Shown here piece after piece: positions 17,139 through 26,482 of a DNA stretch of 64,000 nucleotides. This stretch comes from Halorubrum aethiopicum (GTDB taxonomy: Archaea; Halobacteriota; Halobacteria; Halobacteriales; Haloferacaceae): positions 1,488,001 through 1,552,000 of the forward strand of contig NZ_LOAJ01000001.1 in assembly GCF_001542905.1 (NCBI RefSeq). The letters run 5' to 3'. The position numbers were made by a program, and so were the translations under genes. Positions within the stretch are counted from its first letter, which is position 1; each line of letters begins with the position of its first letter. A model generated the notes under the pieces. That model was not told the origin of the DNA. It saw nothing but the letters and a program-made list of their open reading frames with translations, and ran no database searches.

Positions 17139-18301
17139 TCCGCCACCTCCAGCACGTGGACGACGGCGCTCGCGACCGTCCCGCCCGCGTTGTGGGCGAC
17201 GCCCACCTCGGCGTCCGGGACGTGCTCGCTGTTCGGGTGATCGCCGCGAAGCAGCCGCGTCACCTCGGCGATCTGCGACCCGCCCGTCGCGCCGACCGGG
17301 TGGCCCTTCGCCTTCAGCCCGCCCGAGAGGTTTACCGGCAGGTCGCCGTCGGCGGTCGTGCGTCCCTCGCGGGCGGCGGCGATCCCCTCGCCCGGATCGG
17401 CGAGCCCGAGCGACTCGATCGCGAGCACCTCGGCGATGGTGAAACAGTCGTGGACCTCCGCGAGGTCGACGTCGCCCGGCCCGATCCCGGCATCGTCGTA
17501 GGCGGCGGTCGCCGCGTCGGCGGCCGCGGGCGTCGCGGCGATCTCCGTCCGGTCCGCGAGCGCCATCCGGTCCGTCCCCTGGCCGGTGCCGGTCACGGCG
17601 ACCGGCGCGTCGAGGTCGTTGTCGGCGGCGTACTCCGCGGAGACGAACACGAGCGCGCTCGCGCCGTCGGTGATCGGACAGGCGTCGTAGAGGTGGAGCG
17701 GCTCCGCCACGGGCGGGGACTCGAGCGCCTCCTCGACGGAGACCTCGCTGCGGAACTGCGCGTACTCGTTCGGGAGGGCGTTCTCGTGGTTCTTCGCGGC
17801 GATATGCGCGAGGTCCTCGCGGCTCCCGCCGTGCGCCTCGAAGTAGGCGCGGGCCATCAGCGCGTACGCGCCGGGGAACGTGACCCCCGCCCGCACCTCG
17901 AAGAGGTCGTCCGCCGCGATCGCGAGCCCCTCCGTGGCCCCCTCGGTGTCGAGGTTCGTCATCCGCTCCATCCCGCCGGCGAGGACGACGTCCGCGTCGC
18001 CCGCCGCCACCGTCCGGACCGCCTCGCGGACCGCGACGCCCGCCGACGCGCACGCCGACTCGTAGCGGGTGGCCGGACAGCGCACGCCGGCGGCCTCCGC
18101 CATCAGCGGGGCCTGGTGGCCCTGGTGTTCCGCGAGCGCGCCCATGAAGTTCCCGTAGTTCAGCTCCTCGACGTCAGTCCGGTCGACGCCGGCGTCCGCG
18201 AACGCGCGGTCGGCCGCCTCCGCGAACAGGTCCCGACCCGTCCGCTCGGGGTGGCTCCCGAACCGCGTGAGTCCGACGCCGGCGACGCGTACCTCGGTCA
18301 T
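17135..18301 (-). CDS. Thiolase (acetyl-CoA C-acetyltransferase family, SCP2-like)
   Basis: 388 residues with the thiolase fold: nucleophile Cys in ESACASAG (about residue 83), His in EVHDCFTIAE, and the late GHPVGATGG and HNAGG motifs. The SCP2-thiolase type lacks the second catalytic Cys of classical thiolases, as here. It would condense two acetyl-CoA or cleave 3-ketoacyl-CoA; with its DUF35 partner it could supply acetoacetyl-CoA to the mevalonate pathway or act in fatty-acid or polyhydroxyalkanoate metabolism. First gene of a two-gene operon. Confidence 0.87.
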   Translation of the reverse strand: MTEVRVAGVGLTRFGSHPERTGRDLFAEAADRAFADAGVDRTDVEELNYGNFMGALAEHQGHQAPLMAEAAGVRCPATRYESACASAGVAVREAVRTVAAGDADVVLAGGMERMTNLDTEGATEGLAIAADDLFEVRAGVTFPGAYALMARAYFEAHGGSREDLAHIAAKNHENALPNEYAQFRSEVSVEEALESPPVAEPLHLYDACPITDGASALVFVSAEYAADNDLDAPVAVTGTGQGTDRMALADRTEIAATPAAADAATAAYDDAGIGPGDVDLAEVHDCFTIAEVLAIESLGLADPGEGIAAAREGRTTADGDLPVNLSGGLKAKGHPVGATGGSQIAEVTRLLRGDHPNSEHVPDAEVGVAHNAGGTVASAVVHVLEVAE

Positions 18302-18375
18302 ACACGATCGATGACCGGTGGCCGCGTTTAGCTCTGCCGGAAGCGGGGACTAGGGGGAGAAAACGCCGAGGCGAG

Positions 18376-19131
18376 CTACCCGATGTACCGCAGGTCGTCG
18401 TCGGGGACCGCCGGGCCGTCCTGCATCTCGCGGATCTTGCCGACGACCTCCTCCATCTCCTCGGCGCGGTCCTCGAGGGAGTCGTAGCCGAGCTCGAACT
18501 CGAGCAGGCTCTCGAGGACCTCGAGCACCGCCCGCGCGCTCTTCGGGTCGACGAGGTAGCCGCTCGTCTCGCCCATCAGGCAGGCCGCCTCGAGCCCGCG
18601 GCGGCCGCCGAGTCCGAGCACGAGCCCGGAGACGCCGACGATCCCGCCCGCCGGCTCGTCCGGCCGGAACTCGACGTCCGCCTCGCGGAGGTCGTCCGCG
18701 AGCGCCGACTCGGAGACCGCGCCGAGAACCGTGTACTCCTCGACGAGCTCGCCCGTCGGGACGCCGCCGAGCGCGAACGCGCGCTCCGTGCCGAACGACT
18801 CGGCGACGTCGAGGAACGTCGAGGTGAGCCGGTAGTGGCCCGCGTTCGATCCCGCCTGGTGGTCGCCGGTCAACACGAGCAGGTCGGCGCCGTCGGTCTC
18901 GACGGCGTGAAACTCCGCGCAGGTGAGTTCGGCGACCCCGTCCTCGCCGTCGACGCTCACCTGCGGCGGGAATTCCGTGGCGTACACGCGGCGGACCAGC
19001 TCCCCGTCGAACTCCTCGAGGAGGTGTTCGGCCGCGAGCTTTCCGACGTGGCCGACGCCCGGCAGCCCCTCGATCAGCACCGGGTCGTCGAGCTCCGGCG
19101 TCGCCACCTCGTCGATCTCGATGTCGTCCAT
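18376..19131 (-). CDS. PAC2-family proteasome-assembly-chaperone-like protein
   Basis: 251 residues. The N-terminus reads LDDPVLIEGLPGVGHVGKLAAEHL, the PAC2 family signature (V-L-I-x-G-x-P-G-x-G-x-V/G). A conserved middle (LLVLTGDHQAGS, ALGGVPTGE) and a C-terminal helical pair (about 205-240) follow. Archaeal PAC2 relatives (PbaB/PbaA type) assist proteasome assembly. It is the last gene of the L44e-S27e-aIF2-alpha-Nop10 cluster, a common archaeal order. Confidence 0.85.
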   Translation of the reverse strand: MDDIEIDEVATPELDDPVLIEGLPGVGHVGKLAAEHLLEEFDGELVRRVYATEFPPQVSVDGEDGVAELTCAEFHAVETDGADLLVLTGDHQAGSNAGHYRLTSTFLDVAESFGTERAFALGGVPTGELVEEYTVLGAVSESALADDLREADVEFRPDEPAGGIVGVSGLVLGLGGRRGLEAACLMGETSGYLVDPKSARAVLEVLESLLEFELGYDSLEDRAEEMEEVVGKIREMQDGPAVPDDDLRYIG

Positions 19132-19227
19132 ACGGTGTCCGTGCGGGCGGCGGTCACAAGAGGATGGCTATTCGGGCGTCACGGCCCAAGAACACGTCGG
19201 GGCGGTCGGGCGCTCACGAGTCCCGGT

Positions 19228-19410
19228 TCACTCCGGCCGGTCCGAGCGCGCCCGCCGGCGGTACTCGCCGTACCGGTCCGTCGGGTCGAACGGGGCGGGC
19301 GCGCCGTTCTCGGCGGGAGCGCCGCACTCCGGGCAGCGGTCGCCGAGCGTGTACACCGGCCGGTCGTGGATGGCTTCCGGGTCGGAACAGACGCGGATGT
19401 CGGAGCGCAC
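19228..19410 (-). CDS. nop10: H/ACA ribonucleoprotein component Nop10
   Basis: 60 residues, the normal length. The family zinc ribbon is reduced: CSDPEAIHD and CPECGAP, then the conserved P-x-x-PFDPTDRYGEYRR tail that wraps Cbf5. Nop10 supports box H/ACA guide-RNA pseudouridylation of rRNA. It is encoded 36 nt after aIF2-alpha in the usual archaeal order. Confidence 0.9.
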   Translation of the reverse strand: MRSDIRVCSDPEAIHDRPVYTLGDRCPECGAPAENGAPAPFDPTDRYGEYRRRARSDRPE

Positions 19411-19446
19411 GGGTCTGAGAGAGGGTACAGGAGACTGCGGCGCGGG

Positions 19447-20247
19447 TTACTCGTCGTCCTCGCGCCGCTCGCGGTGGAACGACCCGACGCCGCCGGCGGA
19501 CTCGATCGCCTCGCGGGCGCGCTCCGCGGCGGCCTCGAGCTCGTCCTCGGCCGTCTTGTAGTCGGGCGCGCGGACCTTGATCCGGTACTCGGGCGAGCCG
19601 ACGTAGCCCACGTCGAGCTCGACGCCGTCGGGGATCTCGCCGTTCCCCTCGGCCGCCTCCAGGGCGGCCTTGACGTCGTCGACGCCGTCGGCGGCGGCCG
19701 ACTCGAGGTCGACGTAGCCCGTGACGTCGACGTACGGGACCGAGACGTTCTCGCGGGCCGCGTCGACGATCGATTCCGCCGCGTCGTCGTCGAGATCGGC
19801 GTCCTCGAGCGCCTCGAGCCCGCGGATGGCCGACGCCTCGAAGGCGTCGTACAGCGAGTCGTACTCGCGGAGGAGGGCGTTGGCGACCGAGGTGTACCGG
19901 TCGTCGTCGACGTCCTCGCCGAGCGCGATCAGCATCCAGTTGTCGGCCTTGCGCTCGTTCTTCCAGTCCTGTATCGTCTCCTTGCGCTGGTGTTCGTTGA
20001 CGTCCTTGATCGACAGGTCGATCTGGTTGGAGGACTGATCGACCTCCAGCACCTTCGCGACGACCGTCTGTCCCTCGCGGACGTGGTCGCGGACGTTCTT
20101 GATCCAGCCGGAGGCGACCTCGCTGATGTGACACAGGCCGCGTTTGTCCTCGTACTGGTCGAGGTCGACGAAGACGCCGAAGTCGGCGATCTCGTCGATC
20201 TCGCCGACGACGAGCTCACCGGGTTCGGGCCAGCCGCTGTACTTCAT
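19447..20247 (-). CDS. eif2a: Translation initiation factor aIF2 subunit alpha
   Basis: 266 residues, standard length. The N-terminal S1/OB domain begins [17 protein letters not shown] and has [20 protein letters not shown]; the central helical domain includes the [20 protein letters not shown] region; an alpha/beta C-terminal domain binds the gamma subunit. It acts with aIF2-beta and -gamma to bring Met-tRNAi to the ribosome. It lies in an operon with the ribosomal proteins L44e and S27e. Confidence 0.95.
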   Translation of the reverse strand: MKYSGWPEPGELVVGEIDEIADFGVFVDLDQYEDKRGLCHISEVASGWIKNVRDHVREGQTVVAKVLEVDQSSNQIDLSIKDVNEHQRKETIQDWKNERKADNWMLIALGEDVDDDRYTSVANALLREYDSLYDAFEASAIRGLEALEDADLDDDAAESIVDAARENVSVPYVDVTGYVDLESAAADGVDDVKAALEAAEGNGEIPDGVELDVGYVGSPEYRIKVRAPDYKTAEDELEAAAERAREAIESAGGVGSFHRERREDDE

Positions 20248-20264
20248 GATAGGGGGCGAGGCGG

Positions 20265-20438
20265 TTACCGCGCCTCAACGGTTTCCACGACGTCGCCGGC
20301 AAGCTCGGCCTCCCCGCCGGTCGGGGTCGCGAGCGTGGTGCCGCAGACGGCACACGAGACGACCGAGGACGCCTTGCCGAAGACGACTTGTTCGTTCTCA
20401 CAGTCCCCACAGCGCACGCGGTGGAAGCTTCCCGCCAT
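20265..20438 (-). CDS. rps27e: 30S ribosomal protein S27e
   Basis: 57 residues from the ATG at 20438 ([13 protein letters not shown]). The C4 zinc finger is present as CGDC and CAVC with the family sequence [16 protein letters not shown] between them. It follows L44e by 2 nt and precedes aIF2-alpha by 17 nt. Confidence 0.95.
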   Translation of the reverse strand: MAGSFHRVRCGDCENEQVVFGKASSVVSCAVCGTTLATPTGGEAELAGDVVETVEAR

Positions 20439-20440
20439 GC

Positions 20441-20722
20441 TCACTCCTGGAAGGTGAGTCGGCCCGCGCGCCATCCCTCGCGCATGTGGGCCTTCCCGCA
20501 GTCGCTACAGCGGTACTTCAGGTGGGTCTTCTTGGTGGGTTTGTCCCCACCGGGCACCTTCGAGTACCCGCCGGCGTTGCCGATCGTCGCGAGCGCGCGG
20601 CGTCGCTGTCGCGCGTCGCGTTTCATGCCGGTCGCACGGCCCGATCGGACCTTCTCGACCTCGTGCTCCTGATGGGAGTCACAGTGAGGGCAGTACGTAT
20701 TGAAGCGGCGTGGCATTTCCAT
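20441..20722 (-). CDS. rpl44e: 50S ribosomal protein L44e
   Basis: 93 residues with the zinc finger of L44e split in two knuckles (TYCPHCDSH and [10 protein letters not shown]) and the basic core [17 protein letters not shown]. It lies near the E-site of the 50S subunit. It is the first gene of the translation operon; a second in-frame ATG two codons on (MPRRFNTY) could be used. Confidence 0.95.
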   Translation of the reverse strand: MEMPRRFNTYCPHCDSHQEHEVEKVRSGRATGMKRDARQRRRALATIGNAGGYSKVPGGDKPTKKTHLKYRCSDCGKAHMREGWRAGRLTFQE

Positions 20723-20822
20723 GGATATCTACCTTGGAAGCCGGTTCGACGCCGACGCTTAAAACGGGTTTGGTCTGTCGTTGACCGCGGGCGCGAGGCC
20801 TCGTCCCGCCTCGCGGTGCGCC

Positions 20823-21887
20823 CTACAGCGTGTAGTCGTGGTCGCCCGTCTCCGACTCGAGGAAGGCCGTCAACAGATCGGTCGCCGCCGCGACGTCGCC
20901 GAGGTTCGCGGTCTCCGTCACCGTGTGGAGGTACCGGGTGGGGATCGAGATCGCGCCGACCGGCTTCGCGCCGCCCGGCGTCTGGAAGCCGGCGGTGTCG
21001 GTGCCGCCCGCCGGCAACACCTCGTGTTGGTGGTCGATGTCGTTCGACTCCGCGACCTCGGTCAGCCGCCGGTGGACCTTCGGGCTCGTGATCACGGAGG
21101 AGTCCTTGAGCTTGATCGCCGCGCCCTCGCCGAGGCTCGTCACCGCGTCGGCCGCCTCGCCGATCTGCGGGACGTCGTTGGCGACGGTGACGTCGAGGGC
21201 GATCGCCAGATCGGGGTCGACGTCGACGCCGAGGGCGTGCGCGCCGCGGAGTCCGACCTCCTCCTGGACCGTCGCGGCGACGTGGATCGTGACGTCCGGC
21301 TCCGCGATCCGCCTCACGGCCTCGAGGGCCGCGAACAGGCAGACGCGGTCGTCGAGCGCCTTCCCGGTGACGCAGTCGCCCATCCGCGTCGTCGTCTGGT
21401 CGAGCGTGACGAGGTCGCCGACGCTCACCAGGTCCGCGACCGCGTCGGCGTCGCGGCCGAGGTCGATGAAGACGTCCGACACCTCGTCGTCCGCCTCCCG
21501 CTGCTCGTCGGTGAGCGTGTGGGGCGGGACCGATCCGATGACGCCCGTGAGGTCCTCCTCGCCGTGGACGGTCACGCGCTGGGCCCGAAGCACGCGCGGG
21601 TCGAACCCGCCGAGCGCGTCGACCCGGACGAACCCGTCGTCGTCGACGTGCCGGACCATGAACCCGATCTCGTCCATGTGGGCCGCCACCGCGACCGAGT
21701 AGTCGGGGTCCGCGTCGCCCTCGATCGTCCCGACGACGTTCCCCATCGCGTCCGTGCGGACGCGGTCGACCGAGTCGGCGAGCTCGCGGCGAACGATCTC
21801 GCGGACGCGGTCCTCGTACCCCGGAACCCCTCGGGCCTCGGTCAGTTCGTACAGCAGGCCCTCCTCGTCGTCGAACGCGGTTGACAT
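20823..21887 (-). CDS. M42-family metallo-aminopeptidase
   Basis: 354 residues from the ATG at 21887. Metal-site motifs of the family appear in order: AAHMDEIGFM (His-x-Asp), the DDRV segment, QEEVGLRGA (catalytic Glu pair), ALDVTVANDVP and a late HTVTE. M42 enzymes (TET/glutamyl aminopeptidase or endoglucanase-like) form dodecameric cages that trim peptides. The neighbouring proteasome and ribosome genes fit a protein-turnover role. Confidence 0.88.
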   Translation of the reverse strand: MSTAFDDEEGLLYELTEARGVPGYEDRVREIVRRELADSVDRVRTDAMGNVVGTIEGDADPDYSVAVAAHMDEIGFMVRHVDDDGFVRVDALGGFDPRVLRAQRVTVHGEEDLTGVIGSVPPHTLTDEQREADDEVSDVFIDLGRDADAVADLVSVGDLVTLDQTTTRMGDCVTGKALDDRVCLFAALEAVRRIAEPDVTIHVAATVQEEVGLRGAHALGVDVDPDLAIALDVTVANDVPQIGEAADAVTSLGEGAAIKLKDSSVITSPKVHRRLTEVAESNDIDHQHEVLPAGGTDTAGFQTPGGAKPVGAISIPTRYLHTVTETANLGDVAAATDLLTAFLESETGDHDYTL

Positions 21888-22019
21888 GGGATGAGCTGTC
21901 GGCCGCACGCTCAAAGTACTGTAGGATTCGGCGTCGGTACGCCCCGCGCCTGTATAAACGATAAATTCGTGTATCGTGGTTCCACAACGCTTTTGCGGCC
22001 CCTCCGGAGAGGTGGGGGC

Positions 22020-22277
22020 ATGACCGACGTCAAAGCGGAACTCCGCGAACAGTTCATGGACGCGTTCGGCGGTGCCGACTTCCCCGTACAGAACCAGATG
22101 GACCTCGTCCCCGCGCTGCCGAACGGCCCGGCGACGAAGTTCGAGGCGGGCGACGTGAGCTTCACGGCGATGGAACTCGCCGCCAAGCTCGGCAGCGCCC
22201 AGGACTTCCCGTACGACACGCCCGAGGAGCTCGTCGACGACGTCCTCGAGGCGCTCGAGTCGAAGGACCTGATCTGA
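22020..22277 (+). CDS. MTH865-like small helical protein
   Basis: 85 residues from ATG 22020 (MTDVKAELREQFMDAF). The conserved run PVQNQMDLVPALPNGPATKF followed by an F-T-A-M-E-L helix matches the archaeal MTH865 family (EF-hand-like helical fold, function unknown). A TATA-like sequence (CGATAAATTCG) ends near 21970. Confidence 0.8.
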   Translation: MTDVKAELREQFMDAFGGADFPVQNQMDLVPALPNGPATKFEAGDVSFTAMELAAKLGSAQDFPYDTPEELVDDVLEALESKDLI

Positions 22278-22410
22278 GGCGGGCGCCGGATCGGGTCGGA
22301 ACGCGCCGGGCGGGTCGATCCCTCACGTCCGTTGAGATCCGCTTTTCGCCCGGGAAGTCGGGAAAACGTCCGATCGTCCCGAGCGAACGATCGCCGTTCG
22401 GGGGGAGATC

Positions 22411-22650
22411 GTTGCCGGCGCGGTGAACACGACCGCAGAGAACATCTCCAAAGCCCCAGCCGCGAGGCGGGCACACGCTGGCTGCGCTCCTCGCTCGGTC
22501 GCTGTCGCTCCCTCACTCCGGTGCTTACGTCGCCTGTGCCCGCCTCGCGGCTGCCCCTTTGAGTCCCACCCCGCACAGCCCCGCACCTCACGCCTCCCCA
22601 GCCTCGCGGGCTGCTCGCGCCCTCCCGGGCGCTCGCAGGCGCGCCGACCG
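22411..22650. repeat. Dispersed non-coding element, copy 1 (perfect 18-bp stem)
   Basis: This 240-bp stretch shares blocks with a second copy at 31541-31810: GTTGCxGGCGCGGTGA at the left edge, ATCTCCAAAGCCCCAGCCG (22444), CTTACGTCG, TGCCCCTTTGAGTCCCACC (22552), GCACCTCACGCCTCCCCAGC, and a hairpin-like GC-rich right end finishing GGCGCGCC. Bases 22458-22475 pair perfectly with 22535-22552 (18 bp, 59-nt loop). No gene is visible here; the 130 nt between the MTH865-like gene and the element show nothing else. Confidence 0.75.
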
Positions 22651-22766
22651 CTCCGCCGATCGACGGTCCTCTCCGGCATCGCCGCCGGGACCCCGAAGCC
22701 GATCGGGGGCGGATCCACGCTCTCCGCCGGCGAGAGGTTGATAGGCACGCGGCCGTTAACTCGGCC

Positions 22767-23468
22767 GTGACCGTGGCCGCTACCGGCGTCGTCCCGCCGT
22801 GGGTGTTCTGGGGGGTCGCCCTCGGCGTCGCAGCGAGCGTCGTCGTCGCGATCGTCTTCTACCTCGGGCACCGGCTGTTCCCGGAGAAGGCGTCGTCCGT
22901 CGAGGGGACGCCGAACGGCGACGCGCGCCGTCGCGGCGAGATCCGCGCGTACCTGGCGGCGATCGGTGAGCGCTTCCTCGAGGACCACGCGGTCGCCGGC
23001 GTCGTCGTCCCCTTCTACCTCCCGGCCCGCGGGGTCGCCGTGACCTTCGACGCGCACGACTACTTCCGGCTCGAGGGCGAGAACGTCCACGCCGTGTTGT
23101 GCGAACACGAGATGCCCGGCCGCGGGCTCGGCCGCCGGCTCCCGTTCGACGTGACCGAGCCCGACTGGGGCTCCGACCCCGATCGGTCCCGGCGGGACGG
23201 CCGCGTCGCGGACGCGTACGCCGAGCTCGGTCTCCCGACCGACGCCGACGCCGACGCGGTGAAACGCGCCTACCGCGAGCGCGTCAAGGAGACGCACCCG
23301 GACCGCGGCGGCGACGAGGAGGCGTTCCGCCGGGTCCAGGAGGCGTACGCGACCGCCAGCGACCACGCCGACGGGGGCGCGTCCGCACCCGAGCGGTCCG
23401 GTCCGGCCGACCGGTCCGGTCGATCCGGCCGGGAGGGTCGTCGGGGCGGGTACGGGTTCGGGCGCTGA
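22767..23468 (+). CDS. Membrane-anchored J-domain protein
   Basis: 233 residues from GTG 22767. A single N-terminal transmembrane helix (about 11-33) precedes a ~90-residue linker domain and a C-terminal J domain (about 150-205) with helix II AVKRAYRERVKETHPD and the HPD motif (THPDRGGDEEAF). The tail is Ser/Gly/Arg-rich. It should recruit and stimulate DnaK at the membrane. A TTG-like or later start would lose the anchor, so the GTG is preferred. Confidence 0.83.
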   Translation: MTVAATGVVPPWVFWGVALGVAASVVVAIVFYLGHRLFPEKASSVEGTPNGDARRRGEIRAYLAAIGERFLEDHAVAGVVVPFYLPARGVAVTFDAHDYFRLEGENVHAVLCEHEMPGRGLGRRLPFDVTEPDWGSDPDRSRRDGRVADAYAELGLPTDADADAVKRAYRERVKETHPDRGGDEEAFRRVQEAYATASDHADGGASAPERSGPADRSGRSGREGRRGGYGFGR

Positions 23469-23564
23469 GACGCTCGCACGACCGCCTGTTGGCCGCTCTG
23501 CCGCGTTCGACGATCCCTCACGAACGAACGTTTATGTCAGTAGACACGCCAACTCGTACCACGC

Positions 23565-24605
23565 ATGCGCGCAGCCAGACTCCACGAGTACACCGACGAC
23601 ATGACGGAGGGGCTCTCGATCGACGAGGTCGACCGCCCGGCGGCGACCGGCGCGAGCGACGTGATAGTCGAGGTCGAGGGGGCGGGATGGTGTCAGACCG
23701 ACAACCACATCATCGAGGGGATGTGGACGGAGTACGTCCCGCAGGAACTTCCCCTCACCCTCGGCCACGAGAACGCCGGCACCGTCGTCGAGACGGGCGA
23801 GGACGTCGAGCTCGTCGAGCCGGGCGACCCCGTGATCTGCCACCCGGTCCAGACGTGCGGCACCTGCCGGCCCTGCCGGCTCGGCGAGACGATGTACTGC
23901 GAGAACGACGCGTTCAACGGGCTGACCACGGACGGCGGCTTCGCCGACTACCTCCACACGAGCGAGCGCTCGGTCATCCCGCTGCCCGACGGTGTCAGTC
24001 CGGTCGACATCGCGCCGCACGCCGACGCCGGGATCACGGCGTACCACGCCGCGAAGAAGGCGGTCGCCGAGTTGAACCCCGGCGACCACGCGGTCGTGAT
24101 CGGCATCGGCGGACTGGGCCACATCGGCCTCCAGTGTCTCGACGCGATGAGCGCCGCCCGGATCACCGCGGTCGACGTGAAGGCGTCCGCGCTCGAGTTG
24201 GCGGACCGGTACGGCGCGGATCACCTGGTCAACCCGGCCGAGGAGGACGTGCGCGCGGAGGTCGACGGGATCACCGACGGGACGGGCGCGGCGCAGGTGC
24301 TCGACTTCGTCGGCGAGGACGTCACCACGGCGTACGCGCCCGACGTCACCGCCGCCGGCGGCGACCACCACGTCATCGGCTACGGCGGGCACGTCCACGA
24401 GCCGGCACAGGCGCTGGTGAACGGCGAGTTCTCCTTCGTCGGCAACATCGTTGGTCGGTACGCGGAGCTCCAGGAGCTGGTCGCGCTCGTCGAGCAGGGC
24501 GACGTCGACCTCCACACGAGCCGGTACGACCTCGGCGAGGTCAACACCGTCGCGGAGAAGCTCGAACACGGCGAGATCGACGGCCGCGCCGTGATCACGC
24601 CCTGA
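23565..24605 (+). CDS. Zinc-dependent alcohol dehydrogenase (MDR superfamily)
   Basis: 346 residues. Catalytic zinc ligands appear as GWCQTDNH (Cys43), GHENAG (His66) and the structural zinc site as CGTCRPCRLGETMYC; the Rossmann motif is GIGGLGHIGLQ. An Asp-rich NAD-type loop (VDVK) suggests NAD preference. The substrate alcohol is not predictable. It stands alone. Confidence 0.88.
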   Translation: MRAARLHEYTDDMTEGLSIDEVDRPAATGASDVIVEVEGAGWCQTDNHIIEGMWTEYVPQELPLTLGHENAGTVVETGEDVELVEPGDPVICHPVQTCGTCRPCRLGETMYCENDAFNGLTTDGGFADYLHTSERSVIPLPDGVSPVDIAPHADAGITAYHAAKKAVAELNPGDHAVVIGIGGLGHIGLQCLDAMSAARITAVDVKASALELADRYGADHLVNPAEEDVRAEVDGITDGTGAAQVLDFVGEDVTTAYAPDVTAAGGDHHVIGYGGHVHEPAQALVNGEFSFVGNIVGRYAELQELVALVEQGDVDLHTSRYDLGEVNTVAEKLEHGEIDGRAVITP

Positions 24606-24669
24606 GGAAGGCTCAAGCCGGGGTTTCACCCACGAAAAGAGCTATCCGACGCGTCCGGGACGTTCGCGT

Positions 24670-25149
24670 ATGGACGTCGTCCCGTCCGCCTCTCGACTCT
24701 CGTCGTCGCAGCGATGGTCGCTTCTCGCCGGCGTCTACGCGTTCGGCTGTGCCACGCTGACGGCGGCCCTCCTCTCCGGCATGCTCGGGGTCTTCGCCGA
24801 GGTGATCGGACTGCCGCCGAGGGTGTCGATGGCGATCCTCGCGAGCCCGGCGTTCGTCGCCGGCGCGGGGATCTGGTGGGCGCTCGTCGAACGACGCGGT
24901 GCCTACACGTATCCGGCCGGGGCCGCGTTCGGGCTGCTCACCGCCCTCGCAACCGGAGCGGCGTGGACGGTTCGGTTCGTCTCCGTCTGGAGCCTCGAGA
25001 TGCTCACGGCCGGGCCCGTACCGCTGCTGGTCGGACTCGTGCTCGGGACGGCGGCGCTCGCGGGGACCCTCGTCGGCCTCCCGATCGCGTACGTCCGCCG
25101 GCGGAGCGCGAGCCGGCCGGGATCCGCCGCGACCGCTAACTCCTTGTGA
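24670..25149 (+). CDS. Small polytopic membrane protein of unknown function
   Basis: 159 residues with four hydrophobic helices (about 17-45, 54-72, 80-103, 112-142) and a basic C-terminal tail. No motif is recognised. The stop is 22 nt before the E1-alpha-like gene, so they may be co-transcribed. Confidence 0.6.
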   Translation: MDVVPSASRLSSSQRWSLLAGVYAFGCATLTAALLSGMLGVFAEVIGLPPRVSMAILASPAFVAGAGIWWALVERRGAYTYPAGAAFGLLTALATGAAWTVRFVSVWSLEMLTAGPVPLLVGLVLGTAALAGTLVGLPIAYVRRRSASRPGSAATANSL

Positions 25150-25171
25150 TCACGGAACACACCTGTCGGGC

Positions 25172-26374
25172 ATGGACGAGAGCGACGACGCCAGCGACGA
25201 CGCCTCCGTCGATGCCGCCGCCGCCCCCGCGGATCCGCTCGCCGACGAGGACGTCCACCGCGTGCTCGACCCGGACGGGCGACCGCTCCCGGACGCGACC
25301 GTGCCGGACCTCTCCGACGATCGGTTCCGGGCGATCTACCGCGACATGGTGGTCACCCGCCGGTTCGACGAGCGCGCCGTCAGCCTCCAGCGACAGGGTC
25401 GGATGGGGACGTACGCGCCGTGTGCCGGCCAGGAGGGGTCCGCCGTGGGGTCGACCCACGCGCTCGAGGACCGCGACCTGATCAGCTACCAGTACCGCGA
25501 GCACGGCGCGGTCGTCGTCCGCGACCTGCTCGCCGAGTACCTCCCGTACTGGATGGGCCACGAGTCCGGGACGGCGGCGATCGCCGAGGGGAACGTCTTC
25601 CCGCTCAACATCGGGATCGCGGCGCACCTCCCGCACGCGGTGGGGGCGGCGTGGGCGTTCGACCTCCGCGACGAGGACCGGGTGGTGGCGTGTCACTTCG
25701 GCGACGGCGCGACGAGCGAGGGCGACTTCCACGAGGCGCTCAACTTCGCGGGCGTCTTCGACACGCCGACCCTGTTCTGTTGTCACAACAACGGCTGGGC
25801 GATCTCGGTTCCACGGGAGCGCCAGACCGCGACCGCGACGCTCGCGGCGAAGGCGACCGCCTACGGCTTCGAAGGCGTCCGCGTCGACGGGATGGACCCG
25901 CTCGCGAGCTACGCCGTCACGCGCGAGGCCGCCGAGCGCGCCCGTGAAGCCGGTTCGGGATCCGACGCGGACGACTCGGGATCCGACGCGGCGGGGTCCG
26001 GATCTCCGGCCCGTCCGGTCCTGATCGAGTTCGTCGAGTACCGCTACGGCGCGCACACCACCGCCGACGACCCCACCGCCTACCGCGACGACGACGCGGT
26101 CGACCCCTGGCGGGCGATCGACCCGATCGACCGCATGGAGACGTTCCTCCGGGAGACGGGGCGGATCGACGACGAGGGCGTCGCGGCGGCCCGCGACCGC
26201 GCCGACGACCTCGTCGCGGAGGCGATCGACGCCGCCGAGGCGGTCGAGCCCGACCCGGCCGCGATGTTCGATCACGCCTACGCCGACCTCCCGCTCGAGC
26301 TCCGCCGGCAGCGCGACGAGCTGCTCGCGGCGATCGAGGAACACGGCGAGGAGGCGTTCGACGCGGGCGAGTGA
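25172..26374 (+). CDS. Thiamine-diphosphate-dependent 2-oxoacid dehydrogenase E1 alpha-like subunit, orphan
   Basis: 400 residues from ATG 25172. The ThDP-binding motif GDGATSEGDFHEALNFAG (from about residue 177) ends at HNNGWAIS (206-207 NN), and the E1-alpha regions GTYAPCAGQEGSAVGS and YQYREHGA are clear. An Asp/Ser/Gly-rich low-complexity insert (about 262-285) interrupts the C-terminal half. E1-beta, E2 and E3 genes are absent on both sides; normally they form an operon, so it either pairs with a beta subunit elsewhere or acts with a different partner. Confidence 0.85.
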   Translation: MDESDDASDDASVDAAAAPADPLADEDVHRVLDPDGRPLPDATVPDLSDDRFRAIYRDMVVTRRFDERAVSLQRQGRMGTYAPCAGQEGSAVGSTHALEDRDLISYQYREHGAVVVRDLLAEYLPYWMGHESGTAAIAEGNVFPLNIGIAAHLPHAVGAAWAFDLRDEDRVVACHFGDGATSEGDFHEALNFAGVFDTPTLFCCHNNGWAISVPRERQTATATLAAKATAYGFEGVRVDGMDPLASYAVTREAAERAREAGSGSDADDSGSDAAGSGSPARPVLIEFVEYRYGAHTTADDPTAYRDDDAVDPWRAIDPIDRMETFLRETGRIDDEGVAAARDRADDLVAEAIDAAEAVEPDPAAMFDHAYADLPLELRRQRDELLAAIEEHGEEAFDAGE

Positions 26375-26482
26375 GCGTGGATGGTTTATTAGGCGGAGTA
26401 AATATCGAAACGATCAGAAGACTTCATTTACATATTGTCAGTGATACGTTCTGAAAATTCAAAGAGACGTTCTGATAGCGCT

